A DNA stretch of 59,908 bases from assembly GCA_038200275.1 (NCBI GenBank), contig JBBPYC010000097.1:1-59908 (forward strand). Direction: 5' to 3'. The notes beneath the pieces are model-generated. The model saw only the letters and a program-made list of their open reading frames with translations. It was not told the origin of the DNA and searched no databases. Each line of letters starts with the position of its first letter. Position 1 is the stretch's first letter. This document shows positions 16,561-25,885 of this stretch, one piece after another. This DNA is from JBBPYC01 sp038200275. Lineage in GTDB: Bacteria; Pseudomonadota; Gammaproteobacteria; Burkholderiales; Burkholderiaceae_C. Made by a program: the position numbers and the translations under genes.

Positions 16561-17487
16561 ATGAGCAACGGCATGATGCAAGGCAAGGTGGTGGTCGTGA
16601 CCGGTGCGGGCGGCGGTATTGGCCGCGACATCGCGTTGGCGCTGGCAATCGAAGGCGCCAAAGTGGTCGTCAACGACATCGGTGCGTCACTGTCGGGTGA
16701 GGTCGGCGGCAGCGTCGGCGTGGGCCCGGCGCAAGCAGTCGTCGACGAGATCGTTCAATCTGGAGGCCAGGCAGTCGCGAACACCGACAGCGTGGCAGAA
16801 GCGGCCAGCGCCGGCCGCATCGTGCAAGCCGCGCTGGACGGGTTCGGCCGCATCGACGGCGTGGTGAACAACGCAGGCATCCTGCGCGACCGGTTCTTCC
16901 ACAAAATGAGCGCGGACGAGTGGGACGCGGTGATCAAGGTGCATCTGTACGGCGCGTTCTACGTGAGCCGCGCGGCTGCCACGCACTTCAAGGAGCAAGG
17001 CTCAGGCAGCTATGTGCACATGACGTCCACGTCCGGGCTGATCGGCAACTTCGGCCAAGCCAACTATTCGGCTGCCAAGCTCGGCATCGTCGCGTTGTCC
17101 AAGTCGATAGCGCTCGATATGCAGAAATTCAATGTGCGCTCCAACTGCATTGCGCCGTTCGCCTGGAGCCGCATGACGAGTTCGATCCCGACCAGCACAC
17201 CAGCCGAAGCCGCACGAGTCGAACGCATGAAGCAGATGACGCCGGCCAAGATCGCGCCGCTGGCGGTCTGCCTGCTCAGCGATGCCGCTGCTGACACGAA
17301 TGCGCAGGTATTCGCCGTGCGCCACAACGAGATTTTCTTGATCAGCCAGCCGCGTCCCGTGCGCTCGGTGCACCGGAGCGACGGCTGGACCGTACAGAGT
17401 GTGGCCGAACATGCGCTGCCGGCATTGAAAGCTCAATATCACGAACTGAATCGATCATCGGATGTGTTTAGTTGGGAGCCGGTCTGA
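16561..17487 (+). CDS. SDR-family (3R)-hydroxyacyl-CoA dehydrogenase-like protein
   Basis: 308 aa. Rossmann NAD(P) motif VTGAGGGIGRDIAL (TGxxxGIG), NNAGILRDRFF, catalytic Ser in TSTSGLIG and YSAAK for the Tyr/Lys pair. The C-terminal extension with DTNAQVFAVRHNEIFLIS is typical of the HSD17B4/MFE-2 type (3R)-hydroxyacyl-CoA dehydrogenases. It opens the catabolic cluster at 16.5-26.5 kb and probably oxidises a hydroxyacyl-CoA intermediate. MMQGK four codons later is an alternative start. Confidence 0.87.
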   Translation: MSNGMMQGKVVVVTGAGGGIGRDIALALAIEGAKVVVNDIGASLSGEVGGSVGVGPAQAVVDEIVQSGGQAVANTDSVAEAASAGRIVQAALDGFGRIDGVVNNAGILRDRFFHKMSADEWDAVIKVHLYGAFYVSRAAATHFKEQGSGSYVHMTSTSGLIGNFGQANYSAAKLGIVALSKSIALDMQKFNVRSNCIAPFAWSRMTSSIPTSTPAEAARVERMKQMTPAKIAPLAVCLLSDAAADTNAQVFAVRHNEIFLISQPRPVRSVHRSDGWTVQSVAEHALPALKAQYHELNRSSDVFSWEPV

Positions 17488-17610
17488 ACGACCGACTGGC
17501 CAGCAGCGGGTCTGCGCAAGGCCAATGATTTCTGAGGTCGCGGTTTGCCGGCATGCTGCAACACGACTGGATTTCTGTTCTTCCTCCTTTCCCAACCATA
17601 GGCTACTTCC

Positions 17611-18396
17611 ATGCAGCGCCGCAACTTGTTTCAAACCACCGCCACCTTGGGTCTGGGCGCGCTTGCCGGCCACGCAATCGTTGGCCATGCTGCCACCACT
17701 GCGAAGACCCCGTTCGGGGTCGAGCAGACCACACTGGCCGTCGTTGACAGCGACCTGCGCTTTCCGGTGCGGCGGATCTACTGCATCGGCCGCAACTACG
17801 CCGCACATGCGCGTGAGATGGGATCGGATCCGACCCGCGAGCCCCCGTTCTTCTTTCAGAAACCCACCGACGCGATCCAGAACGTAGCATCGGGCACCGT
17901 GGCCGATCACCCTTACCCCACGTTGACCAAGAACTACCACTACGAAGTCGAACTGGTCGCGGCGCTGCACAAGGGCGGGCGCAACATCCCGATCGAGCAA
18001 GCGCTTGATCACGTCTACGGCTATGCGCTCGGTTTGGACATGACGCGCCGCGATCTGCAACGCGCGATGGGTGACCAGAAAAAACCCTGGGAGATTGGCA
18101 AGAGTTTTGATCATTCGGCGCCGATCGGCCCGCTCCATCAGGTCGGTGCGATCGGCCACTTCAAAGACGAAGCGATCTGGCTCAAGGTCAACGGCGAGAC
18201 CAAGCAAAGCGCCAACTTGAACCAGATGATCTGGAGTGTGGCCGAGCAGATCAGCCAGCTGTCAGCCGTCAACGAGCTGTTCCCGGGCGACATCATCTAT
18301 TCGGGCACGCCAGAGAACGTGGGGCCGGTGGTCCGTGGCGACGTGATCGACTGCCACATTGATCGGTTGCCTAACCTGAGCGTGAAAATCGTCTGA
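17611..18396 (+). CDS. FAH-family hydrolase with a Tat-type signal peptide
   Basis: 261 aa. Residues about 32-261 match the fumarylpyruvate hydrolase group: RIYCIGRNYAAHAREMG, PPFFFQKPTDAI, HYEVELVAALHKGG and GYALGLDMTRRDLQ. NQMIWSVAEQISQLS and YSGTPENVGPV follow. These enzymes cleave or decarboxylate keto-diacids. The N-terminus MQRRNLFQTTATLGLGALAG with AHA cleavage looks like a twin-arginine export signal, which is odd because this family is normally cytoplasmic. It lies between the SDR and the hydratase in the catabolic cluster. Confidence 0.85.
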   Translation: MQRRNLFQTTATLGLGALAGHAIVGHAATTAKTPFGVEQTTLAVVDSDLRFPVRRIYCIGRNYAAHAREMGSDPTREPPFFFQKPTDAIQNVASGTVADHPYPTLTKNYHYEVELVAALHKGGRNIPIEQALDHVYGYALGLDMTRRDLQRAMGDQKKPWEIGKSFDHSAPIGPLHQVGAIGHFKDEAIWLKVNGETKQSANLNQMIWSVAEQISQLSAVNELFPGDIIYSGTPENVGPVVRGDVIDCHIDRLPNLSVKIV

Positions 18397-18651
18397 ACCC
18401 GGCAGGACCGGGCAATAAGCAGGCAATTCGCACGTGCAATGATTCCTGCGAACCCCGGGCAAACCAACCTTGGTCCAGTACATAGATCGCGGCGTTTGCT
18501 GAAACCACGACGCACCAATTCGCGCAAACATGCAAGGCGTAGTGGGGGCGCGTACCGACGGTGTTGATCATGTTGAACCAACGTAAGTTGGCGATACCGC
18601 GCCAGAATCGAGCACCTGCGGCGCCAACATTTGAAGCCAGCAAGAACATAC

Positions 18652-19530
18652 ATGAAAGACCAGACACAGACCCTTGATCCAGCCACGCTGGCGCACTTGA
18701 AAAGCTGGATCGGCAAGAGCCAGACCATTGACGATCGACTCACCGAAGCGCCGGTGCGTGCGATGTCCGCCACGTTGGACCGAGACGATCCACTGCCGGG
18801 CCTTGACACAGAAATTCCGCCGCTGTGGCATTGGCTGTACTTCCTTCCGCACGAGAAGCAAAGTCACATCGGCCCCGATGGCCATCCGAAGCGCGGCGGC
18901 TTTCTGCCGCCAGTGCCGCTGCCCCGCCGCATGTGGGCAGGCGGGCGGCTGCATTGGCACGCGCCGCTTCGTGTCGGCGATGCGGTCACGCGCAAGTCGA
19001 CCGTGCAGTCGGTTGAACACAAATCCGGGCGCAGCGGTGAGATGGTGTTCGTGTTGGTCAGGCATGAGGTCAGCAACGACCGCGGCGTTGCACTGACCGA
19101 GGAGCATGACATCGTCTATCGCGCGGCGCCCAAGCCAGGCGATCCAGCGCCGCAACCCGTTGCAGCCGAACGCGGCGCGCCGTGGAGCCGAACCATCGAC
19201 GCCGATCCGGTGCTGCTGTTCCGGTATTCCGCGCTGACCTTCAACGGCCACCGCATTCACTACGACCGTCAGTATGTAGTGGAAGAAGAAGGCTACCCAG
19301 GCCTGGTCGTGCACGGCCCGCTGATTGCGACCTTGCTGGTCGATCTGGTGCGGCGCAATGCACCCGATGCATGCATCGAGCACTTCGACTTCAAGGCAGT
19401 TCGGCCGACGTTCGATCGGCATCCGCTCAAGGTCAATGGTGTCCTTTCGGAGGACGGCAGCACCGTGCGCCTCTGGGCTGAAGACCACGCCGGCTGGCTT
19501 ACCATGACCGCGACCGCAACCCTTGCTTGA
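18652..19530 (+). CDS. MaoC/HTD2-like hydratase (mesaconyl-C4-CoA or itaconyl-CoA hydratase type)
   Basis: 292 aa, a fused double hot-dog protein. The N-terminal FAS1-like dehydratase half runs to about residue 155. The C-terminal MaoC half carries the hydratase motif in YSALTFNGHRIHYD and then GLVVHGPLIATLLVDL. This architecture belongs to mesaconyl-C4-CoA hydratase and to itaconyl-CoA hydratase of itaconate degradation. The start MKDQTQ follows AGCAAGAA; an ATG 21 bp upstream is possible. It lies 13 bp before the acyl-CoA dehydrogenase gene. Confidence 0.85.
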   Translation: MKDQTQTLDPATLAHLKSWIGKSQTIDDRLTEAPVRAMSATLDRDDPLPGLDTEIPPLWHWLYFLPHEKQSHIGPDGHPKRGGFLPPVPLPRRMWAGGRLHWHAPLRVGDAVTRKSTVQSVEHKSGRSGEMVFVLVRHEVSNDRGVALTEEHDIVYRAAPKPGDPAPQPVAAERGAPWSRTIDADPVLLFRYSALTFNGHRIHYDRQYVVEEEGYPGLVVHGPLIATLLVDLVRRNAPDACIEHFDFKAVRPTFDRHPLKVNGVLSEDGSTVRLWAEDHAGWLTMTATATLA

Positions 19531-19543
19531 AGCGACCTTGACG

Positions 19544-20710
19544 ATGAATGACATTCCTACCCCCGACGCACATCAGGAACTGCGCGAGGCTCTGCGCGAC
19601 CTGTGCCGCGGCTTCGATTCCGCCTACTGGCAACAGGTCGACCATGAGCGTGGCTACCCGGAAAAGTTCGTCGACGCGCTGACCGAGGCAGGCTGGCTTG
19701 CCGCACTGATTCCGTCCGAATACGGCGGCTCCGGCCTGGGCTTGGCCGAAGCGTCCGTGATCATGGAAGAGATCAACTTCTCAGGCGGCAACGCGGGCTC
19801 TTGCCACGGCCAGATGTACAACATGGGCACCGTGCTGCGCCACGGCTCTGACGCGCAAAAACAGCAGTACCTGCCGAAAATCGCAACGGGCGAATTGCGC
19901 CTGCAAACCATGGCCGTGACGGAGCCGACCACCGGCACCGACACCACGCAGCTCAAGACAACGGCGGTGAAGAAAGGCGACCGCTATGTCGTGAACGGCC
20001 AGAAAGTCTGGATCTCGCGCATTCAGCATTCGGACCTGATGATCCTGCTGGCACGCACCACGCCGCTCGCCGAGGTGAAGAAGAAGTCCGAAGGCATGTC
20101 GATCTTCATCGTCAACCTGAACGACGCGATCGGCCACGGCATGACGGTGCGCCCGATCCTCAACATGGTCAATCACGAGACCAACGAGGTATTTTTCGAC
20201 AACCTAGAGATCCCTGCCGAGAATCTGATCGGCGAAGAAGGCAGGGGCTTCAAGTACATCCTCGACGGTCTGAATGCCGAGCGCACGTTGATCGCGGCCG
20301 AGTGCATCGGCGACGCGTGGTGGTTCATCGACCGCGCGCGCCGCTACGCATCGGATCGCATCGTTTTCAACCGCCCGATCGGGCAGAACCAGGGCGTGCA
20401 GTTCCCAATCGCCGAGAACTACATCGAGACCGAAGCAGCCAACCTGATGCGTTTCGAGGCCTGCCACTTGTTCGACGCGAACGAGCCTTGCGGTGCGCAG
20501 GCGAATATGGCCAAGTACTTGTGCGCCAAGGCGTCATGGGAAGCCGCCAACGTCTGCATCCAGACCCACGGCGGATTCGGCTTTGCGTGCGAATACGACG
20601 TCGAGCGCAAGTTCCGCGAAACACGGCTCTATCAGGTCGCGCCGATTTCGACCAACCTGATCTATTCGTACGTGGCCGAACACCTGCTTGGCTTGCCACG
20701 CTCGTTCTGA
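19544..20710 (+). CDS. Acyl-CoA dehydrogenase
   Basis: 388 aa, full length. FAD-dependent alpha,beta-dehydrogenation of an acyl-CoA. Family blocks are AVTEPTTGTDTTQLKTTAV, NGQKVWISRIQHSDLMI, NVCIQTHGGFGFACEYDVER and RLYQVAPIS. QTHGGFGF and the IAAECIGDAWW helix show the complete C-terminal domain. The start MNDIPTPD is 13 bp after the hydratase stop, and the CoA-transferase starts 17 bp downstream, so the three form one transcription unit. The specific acyl-CoA is not determined. Confidence 0.94.
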   Translation: MNDIPTPDAHQELREALRDLCRGFDSAYWQQVDHERGYPEKFVDALTEAGWLAALIPSEYGGSGLGLAEASVIMEEINFSGGNAGSCHGQMYNMGTVLRHGSDAQKQQYLPKIATGELRLQTMAVTEPTTGTDTTQLKTTAVKKGDRYVVNGQKVWISRIQHSDLMILLARTTPLAEVKKKSEGMSIFIVNLNDAIGHGMTVRPILNMVNHETNEVFFDNLEIPAENLIGEEGRGFKYILDGLNAERTLIAAECIGDAWWFIDRARRYASDRIVFNRPIGQNQGVQFPIAENYIETEAANLMRFEACHLFDANEPCGAQANMAKYLCAKASWEAANVCIQTHGGFGFACEYDVERKFRETRLYQVAPISTNLIYSYVAEHLLGLPRSF

Positions 20711-20727
20711 AGCAAGGGGAGCGCAGC

Positions 20728-21909
20728 ATGACCCGACCCCTGGACGGCATCACCGTCGTATCGCTCGAACACGCGATCGCAGCGCCGTTTTGCACGCGGC
20801 AACTGGCCGATCTTGGCGCACGCGTGATCAAGATCGAACGGCCCGGCGTGGGCGACTTCGCGCGGGCCTATGACGAGCGGGTGAACGGCCTGTCTTCACA
20901 CTTCGTCTGGACCAATCGGTCAAAGGAAAGCGTCACGCTGGACCTGAAGAACGCCGACGCATTGGACGTGCTCAAGCGGCTGGTTTCGCAGGCCGACGTG
21001 CTGGTGCAGAACCTTGCGCCTGGTGCCGCGGGGCGCATGGGCCTGGGCTATGACGCGCTGGCCGAGAAGCACCCGCAACTGATCGTCTGCGACATCTCGG
21101 GCTACGGCGACGACGGCCCGTATCGCGACAAGAAGGCGTACGACCTGCTGATCCAGAGTGAATCCGGTTTCCTGTCCATCACCGGCACGCCGGACGAGCC
21201 GAGCAAGGCGGGCTGCTCGATGGCCGACATTGCGGCCGGCATGTATGCATACACCAACGTGCTGGCGGCGCTGTTGCAGCGTGGCAAGACCGGCAAGGGC
21301 AGCCACGTCGATGTGTCCATGCTCGAATCGCTGGGTGAGTGGATGAGTTTTCCGCTGTACTACGCGTTTGACGGCGCGCCGCCGCCGCCGCGCAGTGCGG
21401 CGTCGCACGCAACGATCTATCCCTACGGCCCGTTTGCGGCTGGGGACGGTGGGATCGTGATGCTCGGGCTGCAAAACGAGCGCGAATGGAAGCTGTTCTG
21501 CGACCGTGTGCTGGAGATGCCGGCCATCGCCACCGACCCGCGTTTCATCACCAACTCGAAGCGCAACGAGCACCGCGCCGAACTCAAGGCGCTCATTACC
21601 CAGACCTTCCAGCCGATGACTGCCGAGCAGGTGATCGAGCGGCTGGATGGCGCACAGATCGCGAACGCCCGCATGCGTGACATGGCCGAGCTATGGGCCC
21701 ATCCCCAGCTGAAGGCACGTGGGCGCTGGCAGGACGTCGACTCACCTGTTGGTATGCTGCCGGCGCTTTTGCCGCCCGGGCGCAGCAACAGCTTCGACTA
21801 CCGGATGGACCCGGTGCCGGCGCTGGGCGAGCACACCGATGCGGTCCTGCGTGAGCTTGGCTACGAAGCGGTCGCGATCCAGGCATTGCGCGATGCGGGT
21901 TCGGTCTGA
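20728..21909 (+). CDS. Class III (CaiB/BaiF) CoA-transferase
   Basis: 393 aa. It transfers CoA from an acyl-CoA donor such as succinyl-CoA to a carboxylic acid. The N-terminus has the family opening LDGITVVSLEHAIAAPFCTR, then ADLGARVIKIERPGVGD. The catalytic aspartate lies in KAYDLLIQSESGFLSITG, with CSMADIAAGMYA and GSHVDVSMLES following. The ATG follows AGGGGA. In itaconate or mesaconate pathways such an enzyme activates the free diacid, which fits the hydratase two genes upstream. The true substrate is unproven. Confidence 0.92.
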   Translation: MTRPLDGITVVSLEHAIAAPFCTRQLADLGARVIKIERPGVGDFARAYDERVNGLSSHFVWTNRSKESVTLDLKNADALDVLKRLVSQADVLVQNLAPGAAGRMGLGYDALAEKHPQLIVCDISGYGDDGPYRDKKAYDLLIQSESGFLSITGTPDEPSKAGCSMADIAAGMYAYTNVLAALLQRGKTGKGSHVDVSMLESLGEWMSFPLYYAFDGAPPPPRSAASHATIYPYGPFAAGDGGIVMLGLQNEREWKLFCDRVLEMPAIATDPRFITNSKRNEHRAELKALITQTFQPMTAEQVIERLDGAQIANARMRDMAELWAHPQLKARGRWQDVDSPVGMLPALLPPGRSNSFDYRMDPVPALGEHTDAVLRELGYEAVAIQALRDAGSV

Positions 21910-21940
21910 CCCGCCGGCTGCGACTCCCGCAGTGCAACCC

Positions 21941-22579
21941 ATGTCCCTCTGCCGCAGTCTTGTGATCGCGACACTGGCGTGCGCTGTTGGCGCGGCCGCG
22001 GCACAAACCGCCGCGCCAGTCACTGCAGCCTGGCCATCCAAACCGCTTCGCCTGATCGTCGGCTACACCAGTGGTTCATCGCCCGACGTGCAGGCGCAGC
22101 CGCTGGCCGAGCCGTTGTCGAAAGCGCTGCGCCAGATGGTACTGGTTGAAAACAAACGCGGTGCCGGTGGCAGCATTGGCGCGGATGCCGTTGCCAAGGC
22201 CGTCCACGGCCACACCATCGGTGTCGTTGCCGTGCTGCCGCTGGTACAGGACGGCAAGCTCGATGCGCTGGCGGTCAGCTCGGCCCAACCCAGCCCCCTT
22301 GCGCCCATGCTGCCGGGCATGCGGGAACTGGGCGCCGATGCCATCGATATCGAGGTCTGGAACGCGGTGGTCGCACCCGCCACGTTGCCAGCCGTACAGA
22401 CGGCGCACTTGAGCGCGATGCTGAAAGCCATTCTCGAAACACCGGCGCTGCGCGACAAATTGCTGAGCCAAGGCTGGCAGGCTGTCGATCCGAGCCTCCA
22501 AGCCTTGGCACGGCGCATCGCCAGCGATGCAGCCAGCTACCGCGGCGTGATTGAGAACAACCACATCAAGCTCGACTGA
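21941..22579 (+). pseudogene. Bug/TctC-type solute-binding protein with internal deletion
   Basis: 212 aa in an open frame, where the family is about 320 aa. The signal peptide (about 1-21), the beta-strand block WPSKPLRLIVGYTSGSSPD and ENKRGAGGSIGADAVAKA are normal. The sequence then jumps from AVHGHTIGVVAV straight to LPLVQDGKLDALAVSS. In the intact paralogue at 24081, about 110 residues separate these blocks, including most of domain 2 and the ligand loop. The deletion is in frame. The product is unlikely to bind solute, although a trimmed protein could be expressed. Confidence 0.8.
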
Positions 22580-22642
22580 TGCGGTGCTTGACGCCGGCCG
22601 TGCCTTGACTTGTGTTGCCTGAAACCCGATTGGAGACCACCG

Positions 22643-24019
22643 ATGACAGCGCCTTCCGCATCCACCCCTTCGGCCGAGCTGGCCGCCTTCGCCGCGGGCC
22701 TTCGGTTCGATGCGATCCCCGACAACGTTGTGCGCAAAACCGAAGACCTGCTGGTCGACTGGTTCGGCTCGGCCGTGGCCGGCAAGGGCGCGCGCACGGT
22801 CGAGGCCATCACGCGGTTCGCGGCAGCGCAGGGCCAGCGCACCGGACCGTGCGAAGTGCTGATCGACCGCAGCCGCAACAGTCCGTACTTTGCAGCCATG
22901 GCGAATGCGGCCGCTTCGCACGTGGCCGAGCAGGACGACGTGCACAACGGCTCGGTGTTCCACCCGGCCACAGTCGTGTTCCCGGTGGCGCTGGCGATCG
23001 CACAAGAGCGGGAGCTGAGCGGGGCCGAGTTGCTGACGGCGGCGGTCGCGGGCTATGAAGTCGGCATCCGGGTCGGTGAGTTCCTGGGTCGATCGCACTA
23101 CAAGGTGTTCCACACGACGGGCACCGCAGGCACGATCGCGGCGGCGGCCACGGCCGGTCGGTTGCTCGGGCTCGATGCACAAACGATGCTGCACGCATTC
23201 GGCTCGGCCGGCACTACGGCTGCAGGGCTGTGGGAATTCCTGCGCACTGCGGCCGATTCGAAGCAACTGCACACGGCGCACGCGGCTTCAACCGGGCTGA
23301 TGGCCGCCAGCCTTGCTCAAGACGGCTTCACCGGCGCTGTGCAAATCCTGGAAGGGCCGCAGGGCATGGCTGCGGGGATGTCGAGCGATGCCGATCCGGC
23401 GCGCCTGACCGACCGGCTTGGGAAACGGTGGGCCACGGCAGAAACCTCGTTCAAATTCCACGCATCGTGCCGGCACACCCATCCGGCTGCCGATGCACTG
23501 CTGGAAGCGATGCGCGCGAACGACCTGAAGCCCGATCAGATCAAGCGCGTGGTGTGCCACGTACACCAGGGCGCGATCGACGTGCTTGGCCCGGTGACCG
23601 ATCCAAAGACCGTGCATCAATCCAAGTTTTCGATGGGGACCGTGCTGGCGATCGCCGCGCAGCACGGCCATGCCGGGCTGAGCGAGTTCGACGAACATTA
23701 CGCCAGCGAACGAACCAGACAGTTGCGGGACCGGATCACGATGGAACTCGACGCCGAGGCCGACGCCGCCTACCCGCAACGCTGGATCGGCAAGGTCACC
23801 GTGCAGACCACCGATGGGCGCAGCGTGCAGGCGCGTGTGGATGAGCCGAAGGGCGACCCCGGCAATACGCTGAGCCGCGACGAGATCACGGCCAAGGCGC
23901 AGCGCCTCGCGGCTTGGAGCAAAGGCGCGACGGAAAGCGAGATGACGCGTGCGATTAATGCGCTGTGGAACGTGGCGCAGTGGCCAAAAGTGGGGATGCT
24001 GCTTGGGCGAGACACCTGA
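22643..24019 (+). CDS. MmgE/PrpD family protein
   Basis: 458 aa. The family includes 2-methylcitrate dehydratase and cis-aconitate decarboxylase-like enzymes. An N-terminal helical domain carries LLVDWFGSAVAG, ANAAASHVAEQDDVHNGSVF and HPATVVFPVALAIA. FHTTGTAGTIAAAATAGRLL and SFKFHASCRHTHPAADALL follow. It sits among CoA-transferase, hydratase and transport genes. The Pseudomonas itaconate locus also has an MmgE/PrpD gene, supporting a link to C4-C6 di- or tricarboxylates. The start ATG follows TGGAGA; an earlier in-frame start lacks one. Confidence 0.9.
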   Translation: MTAPSASTPSAELAAFAAGLRFDAIPDNVVRKTEDLLVDWFGSAVAGKGARTVEAITRFAAAQGQRTGPCEVLIDRSRNSPYFAAMANAAASHVAEQDDVHNGSVFHPATVVFPVALAIAQERELSGAELLTAAVAGYEVGIRVGEFLGRSHYKVFHTTGTAGTIAAAATAGRLLGLDAQTMLHAFGSAGTTAAGLWEFLRTAADSKQLHTAHAASTGLMAASLAQDGFTGAVQILEGPQGMAAGMSSDADPARLTDRLGKRWATAETSFKFHASCRHTHPAADALLEAMRANDLKPDQIKRVVCHVHQGAIDVLGPVTDPKTVHQSKFSMGTVLAIAAQHGHAGLSEFDEHYASERTRQLRDRITMELDAEADAAYPQRWIGKVTVQTTDGRSVQARVDEPKGDPGNTLSRDEITAKAQRLAAWSKGATESEMTRAINALWNVAQWPKVGMLLGRDT

Positions 24020-24080
24020 CCATCACGCCAACGCTGTTCTCGAATAAATTTCGAAAGCGTCCACTATAAAGAGACACCGC

Positions 24081-25073
24081 ATGCGCACTCAACCCCGCAG
24101 ATCATTCATCGCCAACGCAGCCGCCAGCGGCATGGCGGTGGTGGCGCTGCTTGCCGGTGGCCCAGTACAGGCCCAGCAATGGCCGTCCAGGACGATCCGC
24201 CTGGTGGTGCCGTTTCCACCCGGCGGCAGCGTAGACAACATGGCGCGCCAGTTGGCGCCCAAATTACAGGCCGCGCTCGGCCAGACCGTGATCATCGACA
24301 ACCGCAGTGGTGCCGGTGGCACGGTCGGCGCGGCCGAAGTGGCACGTGCGGCGCCCGATGGTCACACGCTCTTGATGGTGTTCGACAGCTACGCGACTTA
24401 CCCGCTGGTGTTTCCAAAGCTGAGCTCCGACGTGCGCAAGGACTTGGTGCCAGTCACGCAGATCGCCAGCAACCCGATGGTGCTGGTGGTGCATCCTTCG
24501 GTGCCGGCGACCGATGTGAAGACATTTGTCGAACTGCTCAAAATCGCGCCGGACCGCTACAACTTTGCCAGCATTGGGCCGGCGTCCAGCAACCATCTGA
24601 GCGGTGAGTTGTTCAAGGCTGTGACCGGCACGTCGATCACGCACGTGCCGTATCGCGGCGGCGGGCCGGCGCAGCAGGATTTGCTGGGCGGGCAGGTGGA
24701 ACTCATGTTCCTGTCGGCGCCGCTGGCGCTGCCGCACGTCAAGGGCGGCAAGCTGCGCGCGCTGGCGCAGACCGGGCTGGAACGCGCGGCTGCGTTCGCT
24801 AACCTGCCGACCATGGCAGAGAGCGGTTACCCCGCGCTGGAGGCCGAATCGTGGAATGGCCTGATGGCGCCAGCTGGCACGCCGCGCGCGGTGATCGACC
24901 GGCTGCAGGCCGAGATTCACCGCATCGTGACTGAGCCGGCGTTTGCCGAACGTCTGAAGGAGCAAGGCCAGACGCCGATCGCCAACACCCCCGAGCAGTT
25001 TGCAGCGCGCATCGCAGGGGATCTGGCCAAATGGACCGCCTTGGTGAAGGAACGCGGATTGAGCCTGGAATAA
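24081..25073 (+). CDS. Bug/TctC-type tripartite tricarboxylate transporter receptor
   Basis: 330 aa, full length. The Tat-like signal MRTQPRRSFIANAAASG ends in VQA-QQW. The usual motifs are RLVVPFPPGGSVDNMARQLA, IDNRSGAGGTVGAAEVARA, PDGHTLLMV and THVPYRGGGPAQQDLLGGQV. LAQTGLERAAAFANLPTMAE follows. It captures a carboxylate in the periplasm. The usual membrane partners TctA and TctB are absent from the window, as is common for orphan Bug proteins in Burkholderiales. It is the intact counterpart of the deleted copy upstream. Confidence 0.92.
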   Translation: MRTQPRRSFIANAAASGMAVVALLAGGPVQAQQWPSRTIRLVVPFPPGGSVDNMARQLAPKLQAALGQTVIIDNRSGAGGTVGAAEVARAAPDGHTLLMVFDSYATYPLVFPKLSSDVRKDLVPVTQIASNPMVLVVHPSVPATDVKTFVELLKIAPDRYNFASIGPASSNHLSGELFKAVTGTSITHVPYRGGGPAQQDLLGGQVELMFLSAPLALPHVKGGKLRALAQTGLERAAAFANLPTMAESGYPALEAESWNGLMAPAGTPRAVIDRLQAEIHRIVTEPAFAERLKEQGQTPIANTPEQFAARIAGDLAKWTALVKERGLSLE

Positions 25074-25179
25074 TGGTGAAGATTCGCCCAGATTGCATCG
25101 CAGGTCTGCAGACCGGCGCGCCGAACGTCGCACGCATTTGGGCTCTGAGGGGTCGCATTGCGTTGAGGAGCCACAATCG

Positions 25180-25881
25180 ATGATCAACAAGATAGCCACC
25201 TCGATTGCCGACGCGCTGGGCGGCGTGCAAGACGGCGCCACCGTGCTGATCGGCGGTTTTGGCACCGCCGGCATCCCGAACGAGCTGATCGACGGACTGA
25301 TCGCGCAGGGCGCGAAGGGCCTGACCATCGTCAGCAACAATGCGGGCAATGGCGACACAGGAATGGCTGCGCTGCTGAAGGCCGGCCAGGTGCGCAAGGT
25401 GATCTGCAGCTTTCCGCGACAGGTCGACAGCTACGTGTTCGACGGGTTGTATCGCTCCGGCAAGGTCGAGCTGGAGCTGGTGCCACAGGGCAACCTGGCT
25501 GAGCGCATCCGTGCAGCCGGTGCTGGCATCGGTGCGTTCTTTTGCCCGACCGGCTACGGCACACCGCTTGCGGATGGTCGCGAGACGCGAGAGATCAACG
25601 GCCGGCATTACGTGCTCGAGTACCCGATCCCTGGCGACGTGGCGTTGATCCGCGCCGAAGCGGGGGATCGCTGGGGCAACCTGATCTACCGCAAGGCGGC
25701 GCGCAACTTCGGGCCGGTGATGGCGATGGCAGCCAGGCACACCGTGGCGACCGTGCATGAGATCGTTGAACTTGGTGGGCTCGATCCCGAGACCATCGTG
25801 ACCCCCGGCGTATTCGTCAAGCAGATCGTCAAGATCGACCGGGTGGCCACGCAGGCCGGCGGTTTCAAGCAAGCGGCCTAG
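25180..25881 (+). CDS. 3-oxoacid CoA-transferase subunit A (PcaI/ScoA type)
   Basis: 233 aa. Class I CoA-transferase alpha subunit with VLIGGFGTAGIPNELIDGL, VSNNAGNGDTGMAALL and FFCPTGYGTPLADGRETREI. It moves CoA from succinyl-CoA to a 3-oxoacid such as 3-oxoadipate or acetoacetate. The ATG follows GAGGAG; a longer frame upstream is not family-like. The B subunit begins 4 bp after the stop, so the two are coupled. Confidence 0.93.
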   Translation: MINKIATSIADALGGVQDGATVLIGGFGTAGIPNELIDGLIAQGAKGLTIVSNNAGNGDTGMAALLKAGQVRKVICSFPRQVDSYVFDGLYRSGKVELELVPQGNLAERIRAAGAGIGAFFCPTGYGTPLADGRETREINGRHYVLEYPIPGDVALIRAEAGDRWGNLIYRKAARNFGPVMAMAARHTVATVHEIVELGGLDPETIVTPGVFVKQIVKIDRVATQAGGFKQAA

Positions 25882-25885
25882 ATTC

